Below are positions 47,226 through 59,860 of a DNA stretch of 64,000 nt, piece after piece. A model generated the notes under the pieces. It was not told the DNA's origin, did not search any database, and worked only from the letters and a program-made list of their open reading frames with translations. The stretch spans positions 17,765,623 to 17,829,622 of the forward strand of contig NC_133165.1 of NCBI RefSeq assembly GCF_040802235.1, written 5' to 3'. How positions within the stretch are numbered: the stretch's first letter is position 1; every line of letters begins with the position of its first letter. The position numbers and the translations under genes are program-made. The stretch is from Manis javanica (lineage: Eukaryota > Chordata > Mammalia > Pholidota > Manidae).

Positions 47226-50200
47226 ACCAACCTCTGGGAGCATGCACCCCAGTGTGGAAGGCACTGTGCGTGGGAAGGCAGAGTGCCCAGAGGCCACTGC
47301 CAGGAGCCTGTGCTGGCTGGAGGGGGGCCTGCCCCTGGGGTATATGTACACGCAGGAAGTGCCTGGCATGGGCTGGAGCTCAACAAGGAGTAATCTTGTG
47401 ATTTGCAAAGCAAGTAAAAATTACCCACATTTTGCATATTGGCTGAAAGCATAAGTTGACAAATGCATAAATGCATTAATAGAGAAAATTTATTGGCATT
47501 GTGGATATTTTCAGCACTTGGTAAATTGACATTGAAGTAAATCAAGAAGCAGGAAATTTTCCTTTACGTTTTCCTAAAAATGGAGATAATTGTTTCCTTA
47601 AAAATATTTATTGTGTGCCTCCACAAATCTACTCCATTTATTCTTGATTGAGGGTGTATCTTTAAAATAGGTAGCAAATCTTGGCATTCTCAAAGGTTCT
47701 CTAGCTTGCATAGCATGTAGCAGACAGGCACAGGCAAGCTCAGAATCTCTGGAAGAGATCATTTCTCTTTTGGTAAACGAATTTTGGAAGATTATTCCAA
47801 GTGGTTCAGAGAATACATTTATCCTCATTTTGTGGCCCCAATAATATTCGTTGGCTAAAGTGCTTCTTAAATATAAAAATTATTAGTCAATAAGTACTTT
47901 CCCTTGGAGCCCTGACAAGTCTCTCCTCATCTATTCAGTATTATTCATTCAACGCCTGGTATATTCAAGGCAGTATGTCACGAATAAAATGTTAAGAATA
48001 AAGAGGAATAAAAAGACGATAATTCACTTCCAATACCTTAGTATCTCCTTTTGTTTTTAATCCTTGTGTTATAGTTAGAAGTGGGCATGTAGGAGTCTAT
48101 TAAAGAGGCTACCAAGATTGCTTAGCTACTCTTCCCCCTACCACAGCACAAACACGGCTTTGAAGACAAAAGACAGTCGCACCAGCACTGTCAGACGCAC
48201 CCAGTTGCAGGTGGAGAGGCCGTGGAACTTTCCAAGAATGCTTACTGCGTAAAAGCTGGCAAACTGGAGCTGTGTAAAAGCAAATTTAAGATACAATTCT
48301 GCTCTCCTTGACAAATAAATGTGACCTCATTCTTTTAGCCCTTTTGCTTTCTTCTACATTTGGGTCTATTTTTTTGTGTATGTTGTTTGTTTGCCTTTGC
48401 TGTTTATTTGGCAGAGGGCTGGAAAGGAAGGGAAGTGTTTGAAATTCTGCCTGCATTCACATTCACATGAGTCACTCCTGCTCTGGGCAGATTCAAGTAA
48501 GGGGTACAGCTTTTAAAGCAGGCTGGGGCCCTTCAGGTGATCAGAGGGAGCCCTGACTGACAGTCTTTATGTGAGATTTTTACAAATACTACTTGTTGGG
48601 CTCTGGCTTGGCCCCCTCACTTCAGTTTTTCTTTCTAGAATATTAGGCCCCTGTTTACACAAGCCTCTCACCTTGGGGGTGGAGATGGATAGAGTCTTCT
48701 CACCTCTTCCCTGATGAAATTTCTATTGCCTGTGGCCTAAGGCCAAAATGTAGATAGAAGAGGTTTCCCTTTCATTATCACTTGTTATGTCTTATGCTAT
48801 GAAAATCAGCCATTTGTTTACTCAGTGAAGTCATAATGAATGTCCATTAAATAAAACAAATCTTTTATCTTTAGATGCCAAAGATGATTCTTAATATCTG
48901 TTTGGAAATGCTACAGTTCACATGAAACATAGCTATTACACTATCACTTGTTTCTTCTGGAATTTCCACATGAGTATCTCATGTATGTCCAGGAAGGCAT
49001 GTATTTAACTCATTTGTGACGCTTTGGATGGTAGTTTTCATTTTAGGGTGCTGCTTTTCCAGTTGGGTCCCATGAGGAGTAATATAAAGTTGTTCAATAG
49101 ATATTTTTGTTTATATTCTGAACATTGGTCACACTACTTTGTGGACATCTTTATGATATTATTAACACATTATAACATGCGGGAAGTTATAATTCTTTGG
49201 CCATGAAATCTCTTTGTTTTTTCCAATTAGCACTTGATTTGATTTACCATAAAAGATACCCATGTAGAGTTGCCTACAGCATCTTCTTATGGGATGCTCC
49301 AACTTCTATTCCATCTTTGCTGATTGACGTTGAGATCTGCAACTTGACCTTTCTTTGAAATTAATGGTCACACAGTAACTGTAGGTCAGATTCTAGCAGT
49401 ATCAATATTTGCTTGGCTGAGAAATGTTTTCATCTGTTTGCACATGATCTATCTTCCAGTTCTCTGGAGGCCCGTCTATCGTTTGCAATTCATTCTGTGA
49501 GATGGAAATTTCCGGAGCAGCCTGGATTTCCTTGCTGTCCTGCAGGAGTAACACAGGAGTTGCTTTCACGTTGTTACCACACCAGCTGGTCACTCAAAAT
49601 CTTCCCTCCACTATTGCTTGATGGTAATAGGATATAGACATTTTATTTCCGGTTGACAATTAGGATAACAATAGTACCAATTATAATTTGATGGGATAAT
49701 TAATTCATTTTACTTAATTCTAATGTGTGTTTGGAATATTAATATTTTCAACTTTCTGAATGTGCCCCAGTATGCCACACATCTTTTATAAAGCTACTTA
49801 ATAAAACTCTTTGTTGATGCTGAAAAAAAAGCAAACAACTAAAAGGCACACTACAAAAAACAGCTACTTTCTGCATTATACTAGCATGGGGACTACTTAG
49901 AGCATGTTCTCTAAAGTCAGCCCTGCGGCTTCCATGGATGAACTAAATTTCTAGTAGCACATCTTAAAAAAAATTTCTTTTAAATACATGTAGTCAAGGA
50001 AATATGGTGTATCAGATCTTGGAAAGAAAAATCACAGAGTTCTAATATATGAGAAAAAGGAAAGAAAAAAATTACAATCGAGAAACACCTTTATAAATTT
50101 GGGGTTTCTGGGATGCCAGATTAGCAATTAGCATGTCGTTTGGTTAGCAGTAAATGTGGGCAAGCGTGGGGAGCCCTGAGGGACATTTCCCCCAGATCTG

Positions 50201-50880
50201 GAAAAGCACAGCCTTCACCTGTCTTTTCTCTCTCATGTTTAGTCTGCACGTCCATTTTAGTGTATTTGTAGATATTTCTTTTTCTGCTATCTTGACTCAC
50301 TTAAAACATACTGTTTACATGTATATATGTTCATAGTATTGATAGGTGCACAGTAAAGTTCCAATCTTGCTCTGGGAGTCATTCTGCTATTCAAAATATT
50401 TTTGGATAGTTACTTTTTTTTTTTTTTTGTAATCTAGAAAAGAAAATCATTTCCTGTCATGCAAAAGGACAATTTGAGAAGAGGTCCTTTTTTATCCACA
50501 TGTAGTATGTGTAAGCAACCTGTGCCCTAGAATTAAAGAGTAAGAAGTATATTTGCATGCGTGTGCATGTATATTATCTGTGTGCCTCAGACAAGGAGTG
50601 AACACATTTATTAATGAATTAAAAAAAATTTTTTAATGCATGGTTGACATTAAGGAAAAATGTTTGAAAAGACAGAGTAGGATGGTTTTTACCAAAGATT
50701 GAGAACAAAAAGGGATAAGAGCAGAGTGACAATGAGCTAGTGTAACCCCAGCACTGTGTGTTGGGCAGACCAGTTGGGTGTCTCTGAATCAAGCAAGTAG
50801 GAAATGTTCTGGCTCAAAGCCTCAGCTTGGCCTTTGCACCTGAGAAGCAGCTTTCCAGGAGAGCTGAGAAAGCTGGTTGC
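47226..50880. other. Gene-free stretch
   Basis: Several overlapping frames occur at 47116-47545 on both strands in a GC-richer patch. They have no splice context and I take them as chance openings. The rest is AT-rich and unassigned. Confidence 0.4.
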
Positions 50881-50889
50881 CAAGAGAGG

Positions 50890-51100
50890 CTAGAGCTGTG
50901 CTGTGTTACTCAGTAGCAGCCACTGTTCCCCTCCCATGGCTGTTTAGCACTTGAGAGCTACAGCAATTTGGGAACTCAGTTTTTAACCTTAATGGTAATT
51001 CTGTAAAATTTAAAACAGATAATTTGTCTTAACTATACTTGGAAAAACTTACCTATGTGAATATATGTCATAACTGTCAGAATTTTTGAATTCTGCTAAC
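50890..51100 (-). repeat. Fragment of the old repeat that L1-b split (tentative)
   Basis: gagctgtgctgtgttactca, ttagcacttgagagctacag and gggaactcagtttttaacct resemble the same family as 36455-36625 and 42955-43035. It is diverged and the strand is uncertain. Confidence 0.4.
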
Positions 51101-52918
51101 GGATCAGGTTGTTCTGATGAAAACCTAGTGTCAAAGTGAGATGTACAGGCTGGATTTCAAAGATAGCACAAAAAAAGGAAAATACATAAAAAGTCCTATT
51201 AAAAAGTAGTTAGCTTGGTTATATGTTACAATGAATATTTTTTATGTTTTGGGATACTAAATTACATTATTATGATTAATTTGACCCATTTCTTTTTTAT
51301 TTTATTAATGTAGTAACTGGAAGACTCTAAATTGCATGTGTGGTGCTCTTTGTATTTCTACAGGAAGTGCTGGAATAATCCAGAGAATGAAGCCTCCCAA
51401 GTGAGCATTGTCCGGGTGAATTTCTCTCCCCTGGGAAACCACTGATAACGGGAAAAGACCCTCCTCTAGCTTTTATGTACTGGCCACACTTTTATCTCCA
51501 ACCACATGAGCCTGACTCTGGCTGTTAATTGTGCTCTCTTTCGGCCTCTGAAGTCTAACTCAAACCAGGCCTCTGGGCAGCATTGCCCCATCATTGTTTG
51601 AGCCTTTAGTCCCACAGGCAGCCAGCTATGAGCCTGCCCAGTCTCTATGCCCCATAGGAACCCAGAGAAGGGCTGGACAAGGGAATGTAAGCAGCTTACC
51701 TGGAAAGCTTTTTGTCTGGTAACCAGGCAACCCGCCCTCAAAGAGATGCTGATGTTAAGCAAATGATCACTCCAGCACACTCAAATGGTCTGTGGGGGAT
51801 GTAATCCAGCCTCTGGGATCAAGGGAATGTGAACCTTGCCCACCACCCTGTAGCCTAGCTTATATTCAGGTACCTCTCCTTAGCGCACCAAGTCAGGACC
51901 AAACCAGACTGAACACAGTTACTGAAGATACTCACAGGTACACAAGTGTTTCAGGGGGGCTATGACTAAACTTCCAGACTTTTTACTATTCCCTGGGAAT
52001 ATGGTTCTCTAGCAACTGATAGATACACGTTATTTGTATCACAAATGATGTAGAGAACCCTCTAGTTACATTAGGTATACTTTATTATCTGTCACCATCT
52101 TTGGGTTATAAAATCTAGGTGAGCACAAATGATGAATTAGTTGATTTTGCCTGGAACAATCACAGAACATGACAAGGATACTGATCTTCTGACTCTGAAT
52201 TCGATGTTTTTTCTCTTACATGATACTGCTCCTTTATAAATGTCCCATTAGATGGGAGTCAATATATTACACAAGTTGAAAAATAAAAGCTGAATGAATT
52301 ATAAAGATGTCCACTACATCTCTCGGGCTGTAATCTCAGGCTTCTCTACTCGGTCAAGCTCCTTCCTGTGAGGCAGCAGCCAAGAGTGAAACCCACGCCT
52401 TCACTTCTCATGTCTCTGCTAAGGTCCTGTTCTGATTTTTTCAGCCTCCACCAACCTTCTAGGCTCTAGCATTACATTTCCAACTGTTAGGTATATTTTA
52501 TCTGTTCCCCAAAAAACCCCACACATTTAAATTGCACTATATATAACTAAGACATCCTCAAAGAACTTGAAAAAGCAGAAAGAAAAAACTTAGTAGAAAG
52601 TATGTAGTACATTAAATCTAAAGGGGAAAAAATATCCCAAATGCAAGGCAGTATTTTGTCTGTACAGGATTTCAGAAATCCTCAGGTTATCCACTTTCTT
52701 CCCTGGTCAACGAACAGCATTCTAATTATTATTATGGCTTCTCAGGAAGTTCCACATCTGTAGAAGTGGTTGTTCTGAAATTGCATGCTGTTGTTTAACA
52801 TAAGCTAAAGTTCTGCTACTGTCAGAAATATTTTCATTCAATATATTTATTGAATATACTCTATAATATAGGCCCTGAAATTGCAAATTGCAACATGGTA
52901 AGCGGGACACCACATATA

Positions 52919-52920
<2 letters not shown>
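51101..52920. other. Gene-free stretch
   Basis: A 104-codon minus frame (51466-51780) has no recognisable motif or splice support. No repeat is assigned. Confidence 0.4.

Positions 52921-52922
<2 letters not shown>

Positions 52923-52961
<39 letters not shown>
52923..52961. repeat. (TG)n microsatellite
   Basis: About 19 uninterrupted TG units following catatatatacatg. Confidence 0.96.
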
Positions 52962-52963
<2 letters not shown>

Positions 52964-53660
52964 TAAACCATATATATAACTAGATAAGCAAATAAATCAG
53001 ATTCTTGACTTGGTCTAAGGGATCACAAGGCTTGTCTAAAGTAATGCCATTTGAGACTGTGTAAGGGCCTAGGGGTAAAAGGACATAAATTGCTGCAAAA
53101 GAAAAGAAATACTGTTCCAAACCTAGTCTGGGACAAAATGTTATTGCTTGACGTAATTAGTAATTTTCTTCTTTGAATAAATTAGAACACTGATAAAATG
53201 TTTAGCCATTTTCAATAACTGCTTGATTATGGGATTAATATTTGTCTTGGAAGACAAGTCACTCATCCATTTACCTGACAGTCAAGAGTCTAGGAATCTT
53301 TAAATGAATATTATTCTTTGTCTAATCTATCTTTTCTATGAATGCCTCCACTAGGAAAGAAACTTTTAAATTGGCCTACTCGAGGTTTTTCCTGTACAAC
53401 AAGATTGTAATAAACCTTTTGACATGTGCTCATAGTTAAACTGTCTGGACACAATCGGACTAATGTCCCAGAGAACAGATCCAAAGTTGGGGCAGTGGAC
53501 ATGGTGGAAAAGGAAGCCAAGGGATGAGCAAAATCCAGACTGAGCAAGGAAATGTGGTCCTTCAATATTTGTGTTTTAAACAAATATAAGAGATGAGGAA
53601 GGTGATTGCATTTACATTATGAAGATCAATCTTTTTAAAGGGTATCTACATATGATACCC
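52962..53660. other. Gene-free stretch
   Basis: No assignable feature. Confidence 0.4.
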
Positions 53661-53749
53661 TATAGAAATAGAGATATCAAGTGAGTCACAAATATGAGCC
53701 ACATATTTAACTGTAGATTTTCTAGTAGCCATATTAAATAAGTGAAAAG

Positions 53750-53895
53750 AATCAGGTGAATTAATGATAATACTATAGTTAATATGCCTAGCACTGTTTT
53801 AAGTGCTTTACAGATTTAAACTCAATACTCCCAACAGCCCTATGGGTAGGTATTATTACTATCAATGTTTTAAAAATGAGGATATTAAAAGATGC
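53750..53895 (+). repeat. MIR SINE relic
   Basis: gcctagcactgttttaagtg, ctttacagatttaaactcaa, caacagccctatgggtaggt and attattactatcaatgtttt are the MIR core in forward orientation. Text just upstream (53660-53750, ttttctagtagccatattaa) may be a piece of the repeat at 36455. Confidence 0.75.
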
Positions 53896-53999
53896 ATTCT
53901 TTTAATAAAACTATTTTCGTATAAGTTGAATTGCTTTTTGTTCTCAAGAATGTTTGAAAATACAATACATATCCTATAATTATTATTTTGTAATAATAG

Positions 54000-54225
54000 T
54001 GGTAGTTAAAGCAGCTATTCCCTATGGAGGGCTTTGTAAGTGTGAGGCACCTATCAGGGCATTTGCCTGTGAGACCCAGCTGACTGTCCCAGGAACCCCT
54101 GAGAGCTGGATGCTGTTAGTATCAGCCTTTTTATAGGCCAGGAAACATTTTGAATGCGAGTGAATGGGCCAAGGTCACACAGAGGATGGTGCTGGGATTC
54201 ACACTTGTATAGCCTAATAGTGCAC
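54000..54225 (+). repeat. MIR SINE relic
   Basis: tataggccaggaaacatttt, gggccaaggtcacacagagg and gtgctgggattcacacttgt form the 3' half of MIR, forward. The tRNA-related 5' part is diverged. Confidence 0.7.
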
Positions 54226-54950
54226 ATGTCAGAACCATATTCAAGTTTTGTATTAATTTAATGCTTATCCAGATAGGATGAATTATGGAAATTTCCTGTA
54301 TCACCCAAACTCTGAATGAAGGGACAAATGCATCAATTTCAATCCTTAAGGATGACTGATGCATTTTTAACTAATACCTTTTTTGTTCCACAACTATTCT
54401 AATTCAAAAGCTTTCCTGTTTTCATAATTAAAACCCTACTTGAATTATCCAAATACACATTCCAGTTGCTGGGGGTGGAGCCCAAAGTGCTTTGAAAAAA
54501 ATTCTCATTTTGATGGGAGTTTTTTTTCTATAATCTCTTTTAAAAATAAAGCACCACCATGAGAATTATTCTGCTGTAAAATGATCTCTAGAGCTAAAAT
54601 ATTAAAAGGGAATTTAATTAAATAAAAACAAAGAAAGAGTAATGAGTTGATTTAACTGAATGTCAACATATGATTTTATATTAATTCTTATTTTATAATC
54701 AGGCATTTAGGTAGACTCATCAGAGTTTCCTAAAAATATTCTCTGAATAAATAACTTGCATTTTATGTCTAGTGTTTTCAGCTTATTTATTTACTTAAAA
54801 GCTATGAGGGCCTTTCTATGAGTTATATAAAATAAAATTCCACCCCCCCAACCACTGATGGCATATTAATAGTGCAAGCAACATGTAAAGCTTGACAGTT
54901 CTTAGTCCATAATTATTCAACTTTTCTCCATATATATAGACACCACACCT
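54226..54950. other. AT-rich stretch downstream of the minus-strand gene
   Basis: No feature. This is the region 3' of the polyadenylation site described next. Confidence 0.4.
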
Positions 54951-54954
54951 TTTT

Positions 54955-57347
54955 GTCAATAAATAATTCCACTTTAATGGCAAAGTAATAATTTAGACAG
55001 ATACAGGGTGCACATTTGCAAAAAAATATATGCAAGCTGGTTTACAAGCTAGAGGAACAATAAACCAATAGAAAATACATCATCCAGTTAAGTCCATTGA
55101 CACCAAGTACTTATTGTTGGGGCTTTACAAAGACTACAAAACTTTTCAGATGATTTATTTCACTGTTTCTGCCTATTTACATGATATGTTACATCAAAAA
55201 TGTACAAAATATAAAATGTATACAGACAAATGTTTCACAAACTAGTTTAAGTTGTAAACTAGGTGGACCTACTGGGATGTATTGCAGGAAGTTCTGTGTA
55301 TGATCATGTTTGGACTGTGTTTCTCAAAATGTCAGGGAAAGATTAGCAATTTTCTTAGGTCACATATTGTACAAGGGCAACTAGTCACTCATCCAGCTAC
55401 ATGTACTGATGTTTCACAACAGATCTTGATCCATGTTTGAGGCTTCAAAGTCAGGGTGACAATTCTATGTGCATAAATTCAGTTCTGATTTCCCTTAGGG
55501 CAATAGCACCATGTGGGACCCATGGACTTTGTGGCACTCGGGAACTGCACAGATGTCTTGTGCTATTATGGTTCTGTAGCAACTGACTCATGAGTGGTCA
55601 CAGAGAGTAGCACCAATTGAGCATCCTGAAAGTAACACATTTTCACACGCACAGGACAGGTCTACACCATGGCCTAGCCCTTGGGTTTTATACACCTGAA
55701 TTCTGTCCCCTGTGTGTGGTGGTGACTTCTCCAGAGACTCCAATCAGTTTTCATGCACTCTCTTTAAAGCCTGCCACAACAGATGCACTTCCAGACATTT
55801 TTACTTTTCCCAAACTGCACCAGCTTCTCGGACAGCTCTGAAGCATGCTCACTCTAGCACTGATAGCGCCTGCATAGTCATGACAACCGTAAACACAGGA
55901 CAAACACACCAGATAATAACAGCTTTGAGAATCTGCATTCTGTATTTGTTTGCAATGTACAGGAAATCTCAGCAAGTGAAACACCTCTTAACACCAACAG
56001 GATAAAATACTTTTTTGTGTGTGGTCATTTGGATTTGTGCAAGTTTTTAAAATTATTATTTACAATACCTACCCAGTAGACTGTGCAAATCTAACCTTCT
56101 TTTACAGTATAAACGCTTCTTTTTCCACAGTGACTTCACTGCTTCAGTGTTCTTTAATGCTGAATTTCTCATGTACAATAATAGCAATCAAAACAACATG
56201 CTCAAAACATTAAAAAAAAAAAAAGAAAAAAAAAAGCGGGGAGGAAAGCCAAATAATTGTGCTCATGCTGCCTGTAGTGCTTGCAGCTCAGCTGGATAAG
56301 AATTCAATATCCCACCTTCTGAAACTCTTTCAACTAGAACTGTATAGAATTTAGCCACATGGCTCAGCTTTTAAGTAACGGGCAAAGAGGGTTTCCGGGT
56401 TCCTTGGCTATTGTGGAGGATGGGCAAAGCAATCTGTTCACAAGGTAAAACCACAAATGTTTCTCCTACCCATTTCTTCAAACAAACAAAGAGAGATGAG
56501 GCTACTGTATGAACTGATGTCACTTGGTTATCAATGAAAAGACAGTGGGAATAACCAGTGGTCTGAAACCCCTGGCTAAACTATCGTAGAAGTCTGATTA
56601 AGGCAGTGAGAGCACCATAGGAAATGTTCCTTCTTCCACTGAAAAGGCTCACACGAAGAAAGCCCTAAGAAAGCCTTTTTTCAGTGTTGTCTAAATAACT
56701 GGTATAAAACTCTTGTGAAGGGCGTGGGCAGGTGGGTTAAAAAGACCACTGTGGTAAAAACAGCCTTATAAAACCAGCGGCTCCTACACTGAGAAGTGGG
56801 TGGGGCGCTCTCCCAGCTTCCCTGCCACAGTCCTGTTTTTCTGGGGGTGGCACAATCTCACGTGTGCTTGCCGAGGCCTGGCCTCTTGGCTTCGTTTTGG
56901 AATGGGGTGAGCGCAGAGCACAAACACTACTGGGGCCCTGTGACCAGCACCATGGGGCACAAAGGGGGCTGGACGGAGAGGAGAGAGCCCTGCACGGGGA
57001 CAGCGGCCCCTCAGGGGACACGAAAGGAAGGGACAAAAAAAGGTCTGCGTTGTAAACTTTTAAAGAGGAAGAAAAGAAAGTCCAGTTTGGCTATCCCATG
57101 TGCAATCGAGTCAGGTGCCCTGCCGCCAGGGTCCTTCCCAGCTGACTGATGGAGCCTTCTAGCGCCCGGCCCGTATAAACATGCCTAGAAGCTCAGACCT
57201 GGCGCTGCTGCCTCCTTGGAAATCACGGCTCTGGGTCAGGGCCCCGACAGGCAAGACTTCCATACTGGCAGTGGCTTCGCGAAAACACCTTACTTCACAA
57301 CACTTTCAGAAAGCGTAGTCTCCTCCCCTCACTTCCCGCGCCCTCTA
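54955..57347 (-). other. 3' UTR of the unidentified minus-strand gene
   Basis: Read on the minus strand, the DNA after the TAG stop (57345-57347) continues for about 2.4 kb without recognisable interspersed repeats, which is unusual in this window. It ends with ATTAAA (plus-strand 54973-54978), then a probable cleavage site about 15-20 nt on, then a G/T-containing segment (aaaaaggtgtggtgtc). A 25-bp A/G-rich run at 56211-56235 is a U-rich tract in the transcript. Frames in it, including 56737-57149 on both strands, are not coding. The extent is inferred from repeat absence and the terminal signal, not from transcript data. Confidence 0.55.
54973..54978 (-). terminator. Polyadenylation signal ATTAAA
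   Basis: Plus-strand tttaat is ATTAAA on the minus strand, the commonest variant of the poly(A) signal. A GT-rich element follows about 25-35 nt downstream. Confidence 0.5.
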
Positions 57348-57464
57348 GAGGGTGGACTCCAGCGATGCCTCCTGCCCGCCCTCGTGCTGGCCATCGCCTG
57401 CGCCCTCGCAGCCTTGCGTGCCCGTGTAGCTGGCCGCCTCCTGCAGTTTCATGAGCATGTGCAT
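57348..57464 (-). CDS. Terminal coding exon of an unidentified gene
   Basis: A strong acceptor (pyrimidine tract cctctctctccctctctgcag, split here by the intron edge) precedes 39 codons in phase 0, beginning M-H-M-L-M-K-L-Q-E-A-A-S-Y and ending E-A-S-L-E-S-T-L before TAG. The first part looks like the end of an amphipathic or coiled-coil helix. The middle is low-complexity G/Q/E/H. The last four residues E-S-T-L fit a class I PDZ-binding motif (S/T-x-hydrophobic). High G+C and CpG here contrast with the flanks. The phase matches the exon at 61791-61994, so direct splicing is possible. I do not recognise the protein. Confidence 0.6.
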
Positions 57465-57668
57465 CTGCAGAGAGGGAGAGAGAGGCGTCGCTGTGAGCAC
57501 TGCCGCCGGGGCGAGCCAGCCCGCAGGCCGCAGGCCACCATGCCCGGGCCGCATGCAGGGACCACCGCATCCCTGCAGGTGACCGGGGAAACAGCGTCAG
57601 GTTGTTCCAGCTGCCCCAGGGGGCACGCCCTCACCTGGGGCTGTGGGACCACTGGCCGCTGCAGAGCA

Positions 57669-57671
<3 letters not shown>

Positions 57672-57721
<50 letters not shown>
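57672..57721. repeat. (CA)n microsatellite in the last intron
   Basis: Twenty-five uninterrupted AC units. In the minus-strand transcript this is a (UG)n tract about 210 nt upstream of the terminal-exon acceptor. The Cys/Val-rich and Thr/His-rich frames across it are artefacts of the repeat. Confidence 0.96.
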
Positions 57722-57725
<4 letters not shown>

Positions 57726-57778
57726 CCTTTGGCGGAGTGAGGCCGGCTGCTGCACCAGGTCCTCCATCTGCTGCTTAG

Positions 57779-58109
57779 GAGACGACCTCGGGAGGAGGCG
57801 ACTGAATGACGCCACTCATTAGGGTTTGAGGAGGGAAAAGGGAGGAGTCACTGCAGGTTTCTACTGTTGAATTTCCAGCTAAAATATGATTGATCTCTCC
57901 CTGAGCACAAAAACTGTCTTCTGAAACCACTGCAGCTGTCTCAGGTTTCCCAGCTGATAGGACAATGGGAATGTCTGTTCCAGTAAAGGGACATACGCAT
58001 GAAAGCACCTGGGGAGAAAGAGGGCCAGCATTCCCTGTATTACAAAGTAAAAGGCCGCCTCGCTCGGGTTTTGATAGATCTGCAGGCCCACTGTTAGCTA
58101 CAGAGAAAG
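57779..58109 (-). other. Possible alternative exon or long open frame in the last intron
   Basis: A minus-strand frame stays open for over 100 codons to a TAA at about 57775. It follows a good acceptor-like sequence (aagaatctttctctgtag at about 58117-58100). Composition is non-repetitive (S/P/G/V-rich, several Cys). The acceptor phase does not match the phase-0 donor at 61791, so it would need another upstream exon. No protein family is recognised. It could be a chance opening. Confidence 0.2.
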
Positions 58110-58129
58110 ATTCTTTAAAAAGCAAATTG

Positions 58130-59190
58130 TGGATAAATGGTTCACGATGTTAGAGAGCATAGAAAAGGTCGTCATTGAAGGTAGTGGACTTGTTTTCTTA
58201 TCAAGCATTTCTATAAATTTCAAGAATCTTTATATTGTTTAATGCATACTTATTTTATAAAGTAATCAAAGTTTTTTTTTAATTCTAACTCAGAAAAAAT
58301 AGGGAATCTGATCCAATAGAAAATAGAAATCAAAAATGGAGTTCTTTAGTCAAATGTTAGGCTATGCATGCCTGTGTACTCAGCGTAATATGTGTGTTCA
58401 ATAAATGGTTGTGAAATAAATAAATTGGTAATCACCAACTTCAGTGAGAATGCCTTTGGACAAAATGGCTACAGTATAGCATATTTTATAATCATTTTAA
58501 TATTTCTCAGGACAATATTTTTCAACACAATTTTTGGTCTGTGAATTTATTAAATCAGCTACATAAGGATATGAAAGAAAAAGTGATAATCTCTCAAACC
58601 CAGTAAGACAAAGAGCCAAATGTCTCCATCAACACACGTTCCTCCCTCTGCCTCCCCTTCCCCCCCCAACCCCCAAACACACACGCTCCCTTCACACACA
58701 TTATACGGCCTCTCTTCTTTGCTGGTTAATTCCTCCCTCAGAGCAGAGGGTGTGTCAAGCATCTGGGTAACATGATTTGTAACACGACTGTGTGTTGAGC
58801 ACCTACTTGATTTACTAAGAGCAGAAATTGTAATTGAGGTCTGTTTAAAGGGTTATGACTCTATCTCAGTCACAAATGTTTGAAGTCTTTTGAATGTTGA
58901 ACACTGTGAAAGTTTTATAGTGTAATAAGTGTTATGAAAGTCTTAATTTTGAATATGGTGTTATAATGAAATACGTTGCACTAGGATAAGCCTCAGATTC
59001 ATAATAATGTATATAGGATTTACTTTACTTTCTCATAATGTTGCTTTGTTACTCAAGTCAAAGGTAATTACAAGAGGGAGATAAGGTTACATATGATCCA
59101 ATAGTCAGTAGGATAGATTATTATTCTCTGCAAAATATTTCCCTCCTCTTTTCTCCCCAGCTTTATCTCCATATCCATAGGCATAAATAT
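58130..59190. other. Intron, no feature seen
   Basis: AT-rich sequence with no assignable repeat. A C-rich run lies at 58640-58680. Confidence 0.45.
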
Positions 59191-59194
59191 AATG

Positions 59195-59860
59195 TCTGTC
59201 ATCTGTAAGAGCTTCATCAGGTTCTTATCTCTGATATTTACAAATCTGCCAGCCTCCCAGCCTCTAACCTATCTCTTTTATTCTGTCCTCTATTCTGTTA
59301 GCAGAGATATCTTTATAAAATGCAAATCTAATTAGGTAGTCCCCTGCTCAAAAAACTTTGGTGGGTCCCCATTGTGTGATAAAGTTTTAAACTCCTACAA
59401 AGATAAACAAGGCTCAGCATGATCTAGCAACTATAGATTCCTGTAGCTGTAATTTCTCCAGCCTCCTTTGTGCTAATCCTCCAATTTGTGTATAGCTCCC
59501 TAAACTCATCATTTCATTATATTATCCCATAAGGTTTCACCTGCTATTTCCTTAATTTTGGGTGTCCTCCATGCAACCACATGATAAATTTCTATTCATC
59601 CTTCCAGACCGAGCTCAAGCATCTCTTCCTCTACGAAGCTTTCTCTGACTCACTTCCTAAGTTGACTCACAATTTACCTAGTATGTAACCCTTTCATTAT
59701 TTTACTGTAATTTATACAGGTAGATGTCTCTCACCACTCCTGGACTGTGAGCTTCTTGAGATCAGAAATGATATTCATTTATCTCCTGATAATGAATATC
59801 AGGCTCTTAGCCCTGAGAACATTCTTATTACTTATTAATACTTAATGAATGAACTTGTTG
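59195..59860 (+). repeat. L2 LINE 3'-end relic
   Basis: tctgtcatctgtaagagctt, agtcccctgctcaaaaaact, ttccagaccgagctcaagca, ctaagcttt-type block, ctcctggactgtgagcttct tgag and tacttaatgaatgaactt are the ordered hallmarks of the L2 3' region in forward orientation, ending in the usual '(TGAA)n-like' stretch. Confidence 0.75.

Noticed and set aside
47116..47545. Several overlapping GC-rich frames
   Set aside because: Mutually overlapping on both strands next to an L1 C-rich end, with no splice sites or recognisable protein.
56737..57149. Opposed frames of about 100-117 codons
   Set aside because: Both lie in the likely 3' UTR of the minus-strand gene in a GC-rich patch. No splice or motif support.
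57672..57721. CRISPR-like or satellite array
   Set aside because: All regular arrays in the window are simple dinucleotide repeats. There are no spacers, and CRISPR is not expected in this kind of genome.
57449..57815. Cys/Val- or Thr/His-repeat proteins
   Set aside because: Created by reading through the (CA)n microsatellite.
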